Assembly (NCBI RefSeq): GCF_003850565.1
Contig: NZ_CP027706.1
Span: forward strand, 5,828,001-5,892,000
Reading direction: 5' to 3'
Length of the DNA stretch: 64,000 nucleotides
From: Pseudomonas sessilinigenes
GTDB lineage: Bacteria; Pseudomonadota; Gammaproteobacteria; Pseudomonadales; Pseudomonadaceae
The notes beneath the pieces are model-generated. The model ran no database searches. It was given only the letters and a program-made list of their open reading frames with translations, and was not told where the DNA came from. Made by a program: the position numbers and the translations under genes. Shown here piece after piece: positions 8,033-17,663 of the stretch. Numbering within the stretch: the first letter of the stretch is position 1; each line of letters begins with the position of its first letter.

Positions 8033-9280
8033 TCAATCCCAGGACAAGGCGCCACCGGTTTGATATTCAATGACACGGGTCTCGAAGAAGTTCTTTTCCT
8101 TCTTCAAGTCCATTATCTCGCTCATCCACGGGAATGGATTCTCGACGTTTGGATACTCCTCCTTCAGCCCTATCTGGCACAGGCGGCGATTGGCGATGAA
8201 TTTCAGGTAGTCCTCCATCATGGCCGCATTCATGCCCAGGACTCCGTGGGGCATCGTGTCTCGCGCATATTCGATTTCCAGCTGGGTACCCTGCAGGATC
8301 ATTTGAGTCGCCTCCTCCATCAAGGCATGGTCCCAGAGGTGAGGGTTCTCGATCTTGATCTGGTTGATGACGTCTATGCCGAAGTTCAAGTGCATCGACT
8401 CATCGCGAAGGATGTACTGGAACTGCTCCGCGACGCCGTTCATCTTGTTTCTTCGCCCCATGGAGAGAATCTGGGTAAAACCGCAATAAAAGAAGATGCC
8501 CTCCAGCACGCAGTAGTAGGCGATCAGGTTCCTGAGCAGTTCCTTGTCCGCAGAGACACTGCCTGTCTTGAACCTTGGATCGGATATGGCCCGGGTATAA
8601 CGCAATCCCCACGCGGCTTTCTTGGCCACGGTAGGAACCTCGCGATACATGTTGAAGATCTCCCCCTCGTCCATGCCCAGGGACTCGATACAGTATTGAT
8701 AGGCGTGCGTATGGATGGCCTCCTCGAAGGCCTGGCGCAAGATGTATTGTCGGCACTCGGGGTTGGTAATCAGGCGGTACACCGCCAGGGCCAGGTTGTT
8801 GGCTACCAGGGAGTCGGCAGTCGCAAAGAACCCAAGACTGCGCATGACGATACGACGCTCATCGTCACTCAACCCCTGCGGGTTCTTCCAAAGCATGATG
8901 TCTGCCGTCATGTTGACTTCTTGCGGCATCCAGTGATTCGCACACCCGTCCAGGTATTTTTGCCAGGCCCAGTCATATTTCAGTGGAACCAGCTGGTTCA
9001 GGTCCGCTCGACAATTGATCATGCGCTTTTCATCGACGGCAACCCGTCCCGAGGCCCCTTCCAACTCATCCAGGCGCTGGTTGAACTCCAGTGAGTTGAG
9101 AGCTTTCTTCGCTCGAATCACTGCTGGCGAATCACCAGGCACAATCATCCTGGCTTCCTGCGCGGCGGTATTTCCTGCCACGTCGAGACCGTCCTTTGGT
9201 GTCGTTTCATGCGGCCTGTCAGGTCCACCCGTTCCTGCAGCTTCATGATCGTTCACATCAAGCCCATCCCAACTCAACAT
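8033..9280 (-). CDS. nrdB: Ribonucleoside-diphosphate reductase class Ia, beta subunit
   Basis: The radical-generating subunit of aerobic ribonucleotide reductase. All six di-iron ligands are visible (Asp156, Glu187, His190, Glu260, Glu294, His297), and Tyr194, four residues after His190 in EEAIHTHAY, is the radical tyrosine. This marks class Ia rather than Ic. The start at 9280 (MLSWDGL) was chosen because AAGG lies nine bases upstream and it gives 415 residues, the Pseudomonas NrdB length; an ATG at 9289 is possible. A non-conserved spacer of about 45 residues follows the start. nrdA is not adjacent on either side. Five NrdR boxes lie upstream. Confidence 0.95.
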   Translation of the reverse strand: MLSWDGLDVNDHEAAGTGGPDRPHETTPKDGLDVAGNTAAQEARMIVPGDSPAVIRAKKALNSLEFNQRLDELEGASGRVAVDEKRMINCRADLNQLVPLKYDWAWQKYLDGCANHWMPQEVNMTADIMLWKNPQGLSDDERRIVMRSLGFFATADSLVANNLALAVYRLITNPECRQYILRQAFEEAIHTHAYQYCIESLGMDEGEIFNMYREVPTVAKKAAWGLRYTRAISDPRFKTGSVSADKELLRNLIAYYCVLEGIFFYCGFTQILSMGRRNKMNGVAEQFQYILRDESMHLNFGIDVINQIKIENPHLWDHALMEEATQMILQGTQLEIEYARDTMPHGVLGMNAAMMEDYLKFIANRRLCQIGLKEEYPNVENPFPWMSEIMDLKKEKNFFETRVIEYQTGGALSWD

Positions 9281-9373
9281 TTCATCCATCCTTATTCTTG
9301 CCGTCTGGCGAGCAGCAGCTCGACCAGAAAGTCATGTTTTCGAGAATGCGTACCGCAAAGCCTTCCCACAAAA

Positions 9374-9515
9374 ACACCACATATAGTTAAAATAGAACAA
9401 CAAAACACAATATGTAGTGCATTCAGCGAAAGCGGGGCACAAGATATAGAGGGTAGGATGGTGCGTCAACACAATATATAGACAAAAAACTAAACAAAAA
9501 CACTACATGTAGTGT
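9374..9515 (-). promoter_or_regulatory. Five tandem NrdR boxes upstream of nrdB
   Basis: Five 16-base boxes fit the NrdR consensus ACAC-W-ATATAT-W-GTGT: 9374-9389 (ACACCACATATAGTTA), 9405-9420 (ACACAATATGTAGTGC), 9437-9452 (GCACAAGATATAGAGG, weakest), 9469-9484 (ACACAATATATAGACA) and 9500-9515 (ACACTACATGTAGTGT, a perfect palindrome). Start-to-start spacings are 31, 32, 32 and 31 bases, three helical turns each. NrdR represses nrd genes from box pairs at this spacing when dATP is high. The stretch 9290-9634 holds no gene. Confidence 0.85.
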
Positions 9516-9634
9516 TTTCAGGTCAAAAAAATGCGCATCGACGATAAGGCGGCTCGACGCAAGGGAGACGGGCTTAAAGGCGTGGCGGGAAGGTTGCCGA
9601 AACAGCACCGGTGTCAAAGCCGGACCGGCGGCGC

Positions 9635-10660
9635 CTATGCTCCGTCCAGTGGTACCTGCAGTTCTACATGCAAGCCGTGGGCATGCCATCGGCGATCGAC
9701 GATCCCACCAACAGTACTGGCAAGCTGATCGATCATCTGAGTGCCATAACCACACCTGTCCGGCGGTGCGATGATCCTGGGCCCAGCACTTTCCAGCCAC
9801 TTGAGTGCCAGCCGTCCTTCGGCCGTCTTCCAACTGATGTGGACTTGCCCTTGAGGAACACTGAGCGAACCATGCTTCACCGAGTTGGTCGCCAACTCAT
9901 GGAGGACCAGCGCCAGCAGATTGGCCAGCGCTTCCGGAATCACATGCCTGGCACCACTGAACCGGCATTGATTGCCAAAGGGCAGAAGCACTGCTTTGAC
10001 CAAAGACCGCATCTGCACACTGGACAGATCGTCCGTTGCCAGCACCTTGTCGTAGACCCTGGACAATGCCTTCAGCTTGCCTTCGGCGATCATCGCCAAC
10101 TGATCGGCTTTCCCAGAGGCACGGGCCTCACGATCAGCCATCATCATGACCGCCGCCGACACGGTGAACAGATTCTTGATCCGATGCAGCATCTCTCCCG
10201 ACAACAACTGCTCCCTGAGCAACAGCCGGTCCAGTTTGTGCTGTAGCAGCACCAGCTCGGAGACATCCCGCGACACGCACACGACCGAGAAGACCTGGCC
10301 TGAGGGACCGACAACCGGCGTCATCAGGTTGTCCCAATGAACAACCTGCCCCGAGGCTTCACTGTGGCCGGCAAAACGAGCGGTGACACCGGTGAGGGCC
10401 AAGGCCAGGGCTTCATCGGCAGCGGCCTGGACCGAAGCCGGCAGCAAGGGTATCCAGGGCACGCCCCGGACCTGGGCGGGTGCAATCCCCAGGGCGACAC
10501 GTCCTGCCTCGTTCATGGCCAGGAGAAGACCGTCCGGACTCAGGACTTTTATGCAGTCGGAAGTGGCGTCGAGCATGGCCCGTTGCGCATTGAAAACAGC
10601 GGGCTGGTCATCCCCTTCAGGCCTGGTGGAAGCCCCGCCCTGGTTATCGTCCTTGTGCAT
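9635..10660 (-). CDS. PAS-HWE sensor histidine kinase (copy 1)
   Basis: A soluble 341-residue kinase. A PAS domain covers residues 25-140 (ATSDCIKVLSPDGLLLAMN to VCVSRDVSELV). The HWE dimerisation helix carries the phospho-His in EMLHRIKNLFTV, and the ATPase has the HWE N-box HELATNSVKHGSLS and the W-x-E motif KWLESAG that names the class. No transmembrane segment, so it senses a cytosolic signal through PAS. No response regulator is adjacent. It is strongly similar along its length to the protein at 18271-19284. Pseudomonads and rhizobia use HWE kinases in light, stress and general-stress signalling. Confidence 0.92.
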   Translation of the reverse strand: MHKDDNQGGASTRPEGDDQPAVFNAQRAMLDATSDCIKVLSPDGLLLAMNEAGRVALGIAPAQVRGVPWIPLLPASVQAAADEALALALTGVTARFAGHSEASGQVVHWDNLMTPVVGPSGQVFSVVCVSRDVSELVLLQHKLDRLLLREQLLSGEMLHRIKNLFTVSAAVMMMADREARASGKADQLAMIAEGKLKALSRVYDKVLATDDLSSVQMRSLVKAVLLPFGNQCRFSGARHVIPEALANLLALVLHELATNSVKHGSLSVPQGQVHISWKTAEGRLALKWLESAGPRIIAPPDRCGYGTQMIDQLASTVGGIVDRRWHAHGLHVELQVPLDGA

Positions 10661-10903
10661 GATTTCAACTACCTAAAGGCCGAGACAGCCAACGATAAGA
10701 CAACCCAATGGGGACGACAATCATTCGCCTCCCCACAAGACCAGGCGTGTAAAAACATGCCGTTCTCATCGACGACGGTCCCTCCATGCCCTTGGCTTCT
10801 GCGGGCCATGGACTGGCGGTTCCGTCACCTGGCGCGCATGATGGGCGACGGTGACCATCACCTGGGGTTTCCTGCAAGCGCTCGGTATGACTGGAGTGTT
10901 TCA

Positions 10904-11920
10904 ATGTATGAAGTTCGCCCCGTATCGCTGCATGGAGTGCTAGCGACACTCGCCATTACCCGGGCACGGGGCGTACCGGATGAAATCATCCTGAGAGGTG
11001 CAGGCCGCCTGCCCGATTCCCTGACCGACCCCGATGCGACCATCACCATGGAGCAGGAGTTGGTGGTATTCGACAACGCTCGCCGGGCCATTCCCGAACA
11101 GCATCTGGGCCTGCTCATTGGCAGCTCCATGCCGATCTCGACACTGGGTCTGCTCGGCTACACCCTGCTGGCAGCGCCTACCCTGGGCGAGGCCCTGAAC
11201 TGCGGCTTGCAGTTCCCCATCCAGTTGGCCAGCCAGTTCGCCCCGCACCTACTGCACTACGGTAACGACCAGCATTTCGTAGGCCGCGATTGCCATGGTT
11301 TTTTCGAGGGCTACAGTTTCTCCACCGACGTCTTTCTCAGCGCGACCTTGCGCGTCATCCGCGACTGCCTGCAATCTCCCCATGAGCCATTCAGCGCTCA
11401 TTTCAAACGTCCGGCCCCCAGCGATCTGGCCCCCTATCGCCAACTGTTCGGCGGCGACATCCAGTTCTCCAGCCACTCGGATTCCCTCAAGCTCCCCAAG
11501 GCCCTACTGAACCAACGGTTGCCGCTAGCGGATCCGATCAGCCACCTGGCCATGCTGAAGCTGACCCAAGCACGAGAACGAGAGCTGGAGACCAGCGCCG
11601 GTAGCGCAATAGCCCATGAAGTGAGCACCTTGCTCAAATCGGACATCCAGCGCTACAGCGATCTGAAAGCCGTGGCCCAGGCCTTGAATATCTCCGAACG
11701 AACCCTGCGCCGACGGCTGGCCGAACGCACGGTAACCTTCAAGCGCCTGCAGAGCATGGCCCGCCACCAACTGGCCAATCGGCTGCTCAGCAGTACTCAC
11801 CTGTCGCTGGACGCCATCAGCCAGCAATTGGGTTTTGCCGACCCGTCCTCCTTCGTCCATGCCTATCACAAATGGGCCGGTGTATCCCCCGGGCGTTTTC
11901 GCCGATCGCTACGAAGCTGA
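10904..11920 (+). CDS. AraC family regulator with Arabinose_bd-type N-terminal domain
   Basis: 338 residues from the ATG at 10904, chosen because GGAG lies eight bases upstream and the frame before it has no domain content. The N-terminal 200 residues match the OruR/ArgR-type ligand domain (LGLLIGSSMPISTLGLLGYTLL). The C-terminal double helix-turn-helix is at about 250-335 (LKAVAQALNISERTLRRRL and LDAISQQLGFADPSSFVHAYHKWAG). It precedes an APC permease and a hydrolase in the same direction and probably activates them in response to an amino acid, amide or peptide-derived compound (inference). Confidence 0.9.
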   Translation: MYEVRPVSLHGVLATLAITRARGVPDEIILRGAGRLPDSLTDPDATITMEQELVVFDNARRAIPEQHLGLLIGSSMPISTLGLLGYTLLAAPTLGEALNCGLQFPIQLASQFAPHLLHYGNDQHFVGRDCHGFFEGYSFSTDVFLSATLRVIRDCLQSPHEPFSAHFKRPAPSDLAPYRQLFGGDIQFSSHSDSLKLPKALLNQRLPLADPISHLAMLKLTQARERELETSAGSAIAHEVSTLLKSDIQRYSDLKAVAQALNISERTLRRRLAERTVTFKRLQSMARHQLANRLLSSTHLSLDAISQQLGFADPSSFVHAYHKWAGVSPGRFRRSLRS

Positions 11921-12110
11921 GCCCGCTCCCGCCAGCTTCTGGGTCAAAACGATGGCTTGGCCGGAAAAGACAAAAAGCTGGCCAGTTTCATCACCTCAAG
12001 CGCTGTCCAGCATCCGATACTGGAGCCCGCTTCATGGCCCGCCAATTCTAATAATACGGCCGCCCCGGCAAGCCAACGGCCACGCCGCGGCGCTCACAGG
12101 AGCACTTCGA

Positions 12111-13475
12111 ATGCGAACCACCTCCACTGCAGATCCCTGCGCACAATCGGCAGTCACCGAATCACGACTGCCTCGCCGACTCTCGTTCTCCGATGTCCTG
12201 GTGTATGGGCTGCTGTACTTCTGCCCCCTGGCACCTACGGCGGTGTTCGGCATCGTCTACGACATGTCCGCGGGCATGGCCGCACTGGTTTATGCCGTGG
12301 CCGCACTGGCCATGACCTTCAGTGCGATCAGCTACAGCGAAATGGCCAGGAGCGTTAACGTGAGCGGTTCGGTGTACCGTTATGTCAGCCTGTGCACCAA
12401 CGCTTTCACCGGCTTTGTCACCGGCTGGCTGATCCTGCTGGACTACTTCCTGCTGCCGGCATTGCTGTCCATTCTCACCGCCATCGGCATGGTCCTGCAG
12501 TTTCCACAGAGCTCGCGCTCATTCTGGATCCTGTTGTTCATCTGGCTGCCAGCACTGCTCAATATCATCGGCCTCAAACTGACCATCAGGGTCAACAAGG
12601 TTTTCCTGTTGGTGCAATTGGCCGTCCTGGCCGTGTTCTTCGTCTATTCGCTCTGGGGCATTGTCCAGCACAACCATCTGGTCTCGTTGCTGGCGCCGAT
12701 CTGGGACAGCCAACACTTGCAACTGATGGCGATTCTCTCAGCGATACCGGTCGCCGCCCTGAGCTTCGTGGGCTTCGACGCCATCTCCGCGCTCAACGAG
12801 GAAGCCACCGGCGGTGGACATACCGTCTCCAGGGCCACGCTCATGCTCCTGCTCCTGGTTTCGCTGCTGTTCTTCGCCCAGGTATACCTGGCCAATGTCT
12901 TCGTGCCGAAGGGTACCCAATACAGCACGGACCAAGCCGAGACCGCGTTCTACACCCTGAGCGCGACGATCGTCGGCAGCTGGTTCCAACCCATCCTGGT
13001 GGTTGCGGCCGGGACCGTTGCAGGGGTGGCCAATACCATTGTGTCGCAGATGACGACGTCCCGATTGATCTTCAGCATGGCCCGCGACGGCAGGTTTCCT
13101 TCATGCCTGGCACGCCTGGATCGACGAGGCAACCCAATAGCGGCGCTGCTGTCTGTCGCCCTGGTTTCCACCGTCGTCGGCCTGTTGGCCGCCAACGAAG
13201 TGGAGTTGCTGGTGACCCTGGTCACCTTCGGCGCGCTGTTCGCCTACATCACCCTGCACATCAGCCTGTTCTATCGCTTTCGCAAGCATCCCGAGCGCCA
13301 CTGGTTCAAGCACGTGATCTCGCCCCTGGCCGGTATCGTGATCCTGGTCGCGGCCCTGGCCAGCATGAACGAGCATGCCAAATGGCTCGGCAGTGCATGG
13401 TTGTGTATCGGCCTGGTGCTGGCATGGGTGCTCCAACGCAAAGGCCGGCTCGCCAGTATCGACCTATCGGCATGA
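12111..13475 (+). CDS. APC family amino acid permease
   Basis: A 454-residue inner-membrane protein with about twelve hydrophobic helices. The first-helix region LSFSDVLVYGLLYFCPLAPTA, the SYSEMAR segment and the helix-6 SFVGFDAISALNEEA signature mark the APC superfamily, close to putrescine/amino-acid importers such as PuuP. The ATG at 12111 has AGGAG eight bases upstream; the long in-frame extension before it is not coding. It sits between an AraC regulator and a proline-iminopeptidase-like hydrolase, so uptake of an amino acid, polyamine or small conjugate that the hydrolase then cleaves is likely. A TGGCC direct repeat spaced 21 bases (11958 and 11979) is a weak activator-site candidate. 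Confidence 0.9.
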   Translation: MRTTSTADPCAQSAVTESRLPRRLSFSDVLVYGLLYFCPLAPTAVFGIVYDMSAGMAALVYAVAALAMTFSAISYSEMARSVNVSGSVYRYVSLCTNAFTGFVTGWLILLDYFLLPALLSILTAIGMVLQFPQSSRSFWILLFIWLPALLNIIGLKLTIRVNKVFLLVQLAVLAVFFVYSLWGIVQHNHLVSLLAPIWDSQHLQLMAILSAIPVAALSFVGFDAISALNEEATGGGHTVSRATLMLLLLVSLLFFAQVYLANVFVPKGTQYSTDQAETAFYTLSATIVGSWFQPILVVAAGTVAGVANTIVSQMTTSRLIFSMARDGRFPSCLARLDRRGNPIAALLSVALVSTVVGLLAANEVELLVTLVTFGALFAYITLHISLFYRFRKHPERHWFKHVISPLAGIVILVAALASMNEHAKWLGSAWLCIGLVLAWVLQRKGRLASIDLSA

Positions 13476-13533
13476 CTCTCTCCCGGGCGCCAGGGGTGCC
13501 CTCTTCCAATCGTCGTAAGCACAAAGGCACATC

Positions 13534-14403
13534 ATGCATTTCGACCAACAACATCGCATTGCGGCCCCCGGAGGGCAGATATGGACCGCCATCAGGCACG
13601 GCGAATCATCTGGCCTGCCCCTGGTCGTCGTGCATGGCGGTCCCGGCTCCAATCACTTGTACCTGTCGAACTTCAGCGAACACCTCAAGGAGCGTTCCCT
13701 GATCTACTACGACCAACTCGACAGCGGCTATTCAGCCCGTCCTAACGATGCTGCCCATTGGACACTGGAGCGCGCTTGCGATGAATTGGCCGCGGTCGTC
13801 GAATTCCACGGGCTCACCCGATTCCACCTGCTCGGCAGCTCCTGGGGCGGCTCGATTGCAGCGGCCTATGCCAGTTGCCAGGACCCTCGGCTGGCCAGCC
13901 TGGTCCTCGCCGGGCCGTTGATCAGCGCCGCCGACTGGAACGCCGACAACCGGGCCCATCTGCAAAAACTCCCCAGCCCGTGGCGCGAGGTCCTGTTGGC
14001 AGGCGACTCAGGGCATCCGCAATTCGAAGAGGCGCTGCAAATGTTCAACCGCAGGCACATGCTCAGGCTCGACGAAGAGCCGCCGTTCATCAAGGAATCT
14101 GATCGCTTGTACAACAGCACGCTGTTTCGCCACATGTGGGGAATCGCGGACTTCTTTGGCGATGGCACCCTCTGCGAACTGGACCTGCGCGATGCCCTGC
14201 GACGGATCAAGTGCCCCACGCATTTTATCGTTGGCGAACACGACGAATGCAGCCCCGCCGCCATACGGCGCTATGTCCGCTACCTGGACAATGGTGGCGA
14301 GCATGTAGTGCCGGAGGCCTCCCACCTGGCCCATATCGAACAGCCGGAGCTGTTCTTTGGCTGGCTCGGTGAAACCCTCGCGCGCTACGACGCGCTGGCT
14401 TGA
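13534..14403 (+). CDS. Proline iminopeptidase-like alpha/beta hydrolase (S33)
   Basis: A 289-residue cytosolic serine hydrolase. The oxyanion HGGPGSNH motif is at about 34-41, the nucleophile is in GSSWGGS (about 107-113), Asp is in VGEHDECSP and His is in ASHLAHIE. All match the S33 family that frees N-terminal proline or hydrolyses related amides. The usual DQRGxGxS strand is DQLDSGYS here, so substrate choice may differ from classical PIP. It follows the permease after 58 bases and is likely cotranscribed with it. The pair suggests import then cleavage of an amide or dipeptide. Confidence 0.88.
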   Translation: MHFDQQHRIAAPGGQIWTAIRHGESSGLPLVVVHGGPGSNHLYLSNFSEHLKERSLIYYDQLDSGYSARPNDAAHWTLERACDELAAVVEFHGLTRFHLLGSSWGGSIAAAYASCQDPRLASLVLAGPLISAADWNADNRAHLQKLPSPWREVLLAGDSGHPQFEEALQMFNRRHMLRLDEEPPFIKESDRLYNSTLFRHMWGIADFFGDGTLCELDLRDALRRIKCPTHFIVGEHDECSPAAIRRYVRYLDNGGEHVVPEASHLAHIEQPELFFGWLGETLARYDALA

Positions 14404-14823
14404 AGGTTGAGTCGAAAACAGGCGATTGCGGGTCGGTACAAGGCCGTCCCGCTGCCCGCGATAATCGGCACCACAGCGACATCCGAACTCAAGGCGAGGG
14501 GCGAAACAAGCACGGCATGCGGCGACCGAACGGCCCACTCAATCGACGAACATCCCACCACACTAGAGCTGCAAAATCGTTATAGCCCTGCTTCCAGCAA
14601 CCTGGTTGCTAGTACTGGACTTCATGCAGCGTCCTCATCTATGCCGCTCGAAACATCCACAAACAGGCAGCGATCCCGCTATATCGATATTTAGTAGCGC
14701 CCGTTGCGTATGAAAATGTTTCATTGTAAGAATTGCCGGGTCATATGGATCGGCGCTTCGAGGGCCGAGTCGTACTCAGGCAGGCTCCCCTGACTTTCTG
14801 AATGCTTTAGGCCGGCACCTCTT
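14404..14823. other. Intergenic region, no gene seen
   Basis: About 420 bases. No frame has domain content or a convincing ribosome site. The last 130 bases are AT-richer and may hold the promoter of the MFS gene, but no clear -35/-10 pair is certain. Confidence 0.5.
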
Positions 14824-15993
14824 ATGGAAAACCCTGGTATCGAATACACCGACAAGCAGCGCTGGTTCGCCCTGACCAAGATCAACACGCTTTCGGTGCT
14901 TTCGCAGGTCGTGCAGATCGGCACCATCACGCCCTTGCTGTCGCTGTCACTGGAACAACAAAACGTTGAGCCGGCCAAGATCGGGGTGATTGTCAGCGCC
15001 TCCTGGATCGCGATCCTGCTGCTATACAAAGTCGTTCCACGACTGCTGGGGCAGCTGGGACTGGTCAGGGCCAATATCCTCAGCGCAGCACTGACCATTG
15101 CCGCGCTGATCGGCATGACCCTGACCAGCAACCTGGTGCTGATCTTTGCCTTGAACTTCATCCTGGGCATCGGCTTGATCCTGCGCTGGATCGCCTGCGA
15201 TACCTGGATCGTCTCGGTCGCGTCCAGGAACGAACGTGGCCGAGCGATCGGCGTGCATGAAACCCTCATGGGCCTGGGTATCGCGGTGGGCCCGCTACTA
15301 CTGGTGGTGTTCGGAGTCGGCAGTGTCGTGCCTTACTACGCCTGCGCCACCATCGTGCTGATCTCCGGGGGCCTGGCCCTGACCTTGAAGGAGCACGACA
15401 CGCAGCCGCAGACCCCGACGCAGAAACGCCATGCGAAGCTGTTCGGCGTGATTCCAGTGGCCCTGTGCGGAGCCTTCATTGCCGGATTTGCCGAAACCTC
15501 GTCGGTGTCGTTCCTGGCCGGCTACAGCCTCTGGGCGGGGTATGCCCTGACCGCCGCGACGCTGTTGATCTCGGTGTTCGGGGTGGGCGGCACGGTCCTG
15601 CAGCTGCCGATTGGCTGGGTGGCCGACCGCACCTCCTGCAAGGCCGGGCAACTGATCTGCTGCCTGGTGCTGCTGTTGGGCACGGTGGCCATTCCCTTCA
15701 GCCAACCCTTTCCATGGCTGGCCACATTCATCGTGTTCTTCTGGGGTGGAGCCATCGGGGGCATGAACACGTTGGCGGTGATCGAGGCGGGGCATCGAGT
15801 AGACGAACATCAGGTCTCCACGGCCATGACCGCCATCGCGATGTTCTATACCTTGGGCAGCGTGCTGGGGCCGATCATCACCGGGGCCACGGTGTCCTAT
15901 ATCAGTCCACATGGCCTGATGATTTCGGTGGGGGTAGCCGGGGCGCTGTTCGTTGCGCTACTGGCGCTGCGCCGGTCGGCGACAGTCCAGTGA
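14824..15993 (+). CDS. MFS transporter
   Basis: A 389-residue inner-membrane protein with about twelve hydrophobic segments and a charged central loop (KEHDTQPQTPTQKRHAK, about 182-198) between the six-helix halves. RNERGRAIGVHETLMGLG in the fourth/fifth helix region and GWVADRT between helices 8 and 9 are MFS loop motifs. It resembles the YcaD-like branch. Substrate unknown. It converges with a TetX-like monooxygenase, so a role in small-molecule or drug export is possible but unproven. Confidence 0.88.
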   Translation: MENPGIEYTDKQRWFALTKINTLSVLSQVVQIGTITPLLSLSLEQQNVEPAKIGVIVSASWIAILLLYKVVPRLLGQLGLVRANILSAALTIAALIGMTLTSNLVLIFALNFILGIGLILRWIACDTWIVSVASRNERGRAIGVHETLMGLGIAVGPLLLVVFGVGSVVPYYACATIVLISGGLALTLKEHDTQPQTPTQKRHAKLFGVIPVALCGAFIAGFAETSSVSFLAGYSLWAGYALTAATLLISVFGVGGTVLQLPIGWVADRTSCKAGQLICCLVLLLGTVAIPFSQPFPWLATFIVFFWGGAIGGMNTLAVIEAGHRVDEHQVSTAMTAIAMFYTLGSVLGPIITGATVSYISPHGLMISVGVAGALFVALLALRRSATVQ

Positions 15994-16027
15994 AGCCCGC
16001 CCGGTTCTCTACCGGAGAACCAGGCGC

Positions 16028-17185
16028 TTACCTTGCTGGCGACAAGTTGCCGAACAGCTCCACAAGGCCATGGGGAGCTTGCTCATTGAAGAACACCTCG
16101 AGGTTGTTCCCGGTTTGCGTGGCCGCGTCAGAGCTGCGAGCGAACAGCTCCTGCTCATAGGCAAGCAATGCCGCTTCCAGATCATCACCCGACTCACAAA
16201 TCGCCCTGGCGAGTTCCGCCCCGTCGTACATGGCCAGGTTCGCGCCTTCCCCGGCAAAGGGCGACATGAGGTGCGCCGCATCACCTAGCAACGTCACCCC
16301 TGGTACGCGCGCCCAACAGTGAGCGATGGGCAACTCGTGGATCGGGCGCAGGACTGGCGTGCTCTCGCAGTCGTCGATAAGTGCCGTGAGCGCCGGCGAC
16401 CATCCTTCGAACTCCCGGGCAAGCCGCGGCAAGGCCGTTGCCGGCCGGGAAAGATCGAGGTTCTGGAACCAGTTCTCCGGCACTTTCAACGCCACATAGG
16501 CCTGGAGCGTTCCATCGCGATGGCGATGGGCAAAGATTCCCTTGCCCGGCATCGTGGCCATCAAGGTGCCCTGCCCGATCAACTGGGCACTGGCAGCATG
16601 ACGAGCGTCGGCGTCGAAAAGAAACGTCTCTACAAATGAAATGCCGGTGTACTGCGGTCTTGTCGCGGTAAGTAACGGGCGTACCTTCGACCAGGCGCCA
16701 TCGGCGCCAACCAGCAGGTCGGCCTGGCTCGAAGAACCATCGGCAAACACCAGTTGATGGCGCCCATTACCCATCGATATCGCCTGGGTCAGCTTGTGGT
16801 TCCAGCGAACACAGCCTTCGGGGAGCGAGTCGAGCAGCATCTGGCGAAGCTCGCCCCGATCCACTTCCGGCCTGCTGCTTGCCCCGGTGGAGGGGCGGTC
16901 CAGGAGGACCTTGCCCGTGCTGTCGCAGATCCGTTTGGCGTCTTCGCCAGGGCGAACAAGGCGCAAGAACTCCTCGTGCAAACCGGCGGCCTTCAACGCC
17001 GGCTGTCCATTGTGCTGGTGAATATCCAGCAGCCCGCCCTGGGAGCGGGCCATGGCCGAAGACTCGGCCTCATACACCGTGGCAACCACTCCATGCCGGT
17101 GCAGGACCCGGGCCAGGGTCAAGCCGCCAAGTCCCGCACCGATGATCGCAATCGCCCTGTCGGTCCCTCTTGTTGCCTTGTTCAT
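16028..17185 (-). CDS. FAD-dependent monooxygenase, TetX-like
   Basis: A 385-residue class A flavoprotein. The Rossmann GAGLGGLTLARVL lies at about 16-28, the DG motif in LVGADGAWSKVRP at about 158-170, and the FAD-ribityl GD motif in LLGDAAHLMSPFAGEGAN at about 305-322. The SQGGLLDIH segment and overall length match TetX and related hydroxylases of tetracycline-like or aromatic compounds. Start codon context includes GGAGGGG upstream. No regulator is beside it. Whether it modifies a drug is not deducible from sequence. Confidence 0.88.
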   Translation of the reverse strand: MNKATRGTDRAIAIIGAGLGGLTLARVLHRHGVVATVYEAESSAMARSQGGLLDIHQHNGQPALKAAGLHEEFLRLVRPGEDAKRICDSTGKVLLDRPSTGASSRPEVDRGELRQMLLDSLPEGCVRWNHKLTQAISMGNGRHQLVFADGSSSQADLLVGADGAWSKVRPLLTATRPQYTGISFVETFLFDADARHAASAQLIGQGTLMATMPGKGIFAHRHRDGTLQAYVALKVPENWFQNLDLSRPATALPRLAREFEGWSPALTALIDDCESTPVLRPIHELPIAHCWARVPGVTLLGDAAHLMSPFAGEGANLAMYDGAELARAICESGDDLEAALLAYEQELFARSSDAATQTGNNLEVFFNEQAPHGLVELFGNLSPAR

Positions 17186-17249
17186 CGACAGCCCCTCCTT
17201 CCGGGACTCTCAACGGCACCGGCGGTATCGCCGGTGCGTTGTGCCACGA

Positions 17250-17573
17250 CTACTCGACTCTCTCGACATCCCAGCCGTCGAAGAAGGTCCCATAGGCCTC
17301 GGCCAATTCATTGAAGGCCATGCACCTGCGAAAAAGCTTGTCCGCGGGCAATGACTCGACCTTGCTGACGCATAGCGTCAGGTTGCCGTCGTCATTCTCA
17401 TGAACGCTCTCGACGAGGTAGTCACTCTCGATGAGTTCGCTATAGACGCCCTTGAGATCATCCTCGTTCTTGCCGAAGAAAAAGAACCCCCACTTCAGCG
17501 GTTCCGACGTGTCCCAACCGTTGTTTTGCATATCTGTATAAGCAGCATCAATCGACGCCTGGCTGGTATTCAT
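17250..17573 (-). CDS. RraB-like ribonuclease E inhibitor family protein
   Basis: 107 residues starting MNTSQASIDAAYTDMQNNGWD. The segments PLKWGFFFFGKNEDDLKGVY and the acidic C-terminal end match the RraB fold, which binds RNase E and changes its target choice. The start at 17573 is the family N-terminus; an upstream in-frame leader is not conserved. The next gene upstream on the same strand encodes another small acidic protein. Canonical RraB is usually near argininosuccinate genes, so this may be a paralogue. Confidence 0.75.
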   Translation of the reverse strand: MNTSQASIDAAYTDMQNNGWDTSEPLKWGFFFFGKNEDDLKGVYSELIESDYLVESVHENDDGNLTLCVSKVESLPADKLFRRCMAFNELAEAYGTFFDGWDVERVE

Positions 17574-17663
17574 TCCATTCCTTAGATACTGATTCAATGG
17601 TCTTCCAGGCGGCTTTCGGCCGGCCGGAAATGTCACTTGGGGCGAGCCTGGCGATGGGCCGAT

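Noticed and set aside
10337..10903. Long N-terminal extension of the AraC gene
   Set aside because: It runs antisense to the HWE kinase and lacks domain content; the ATG at 10904 has a proper ribosome site.
11835..12110. 92-residue extension of the APC permease
   Set aside because: It overlaps the AraC gene's end in another frame and is not membrane-like; AGGAG supports 12111.
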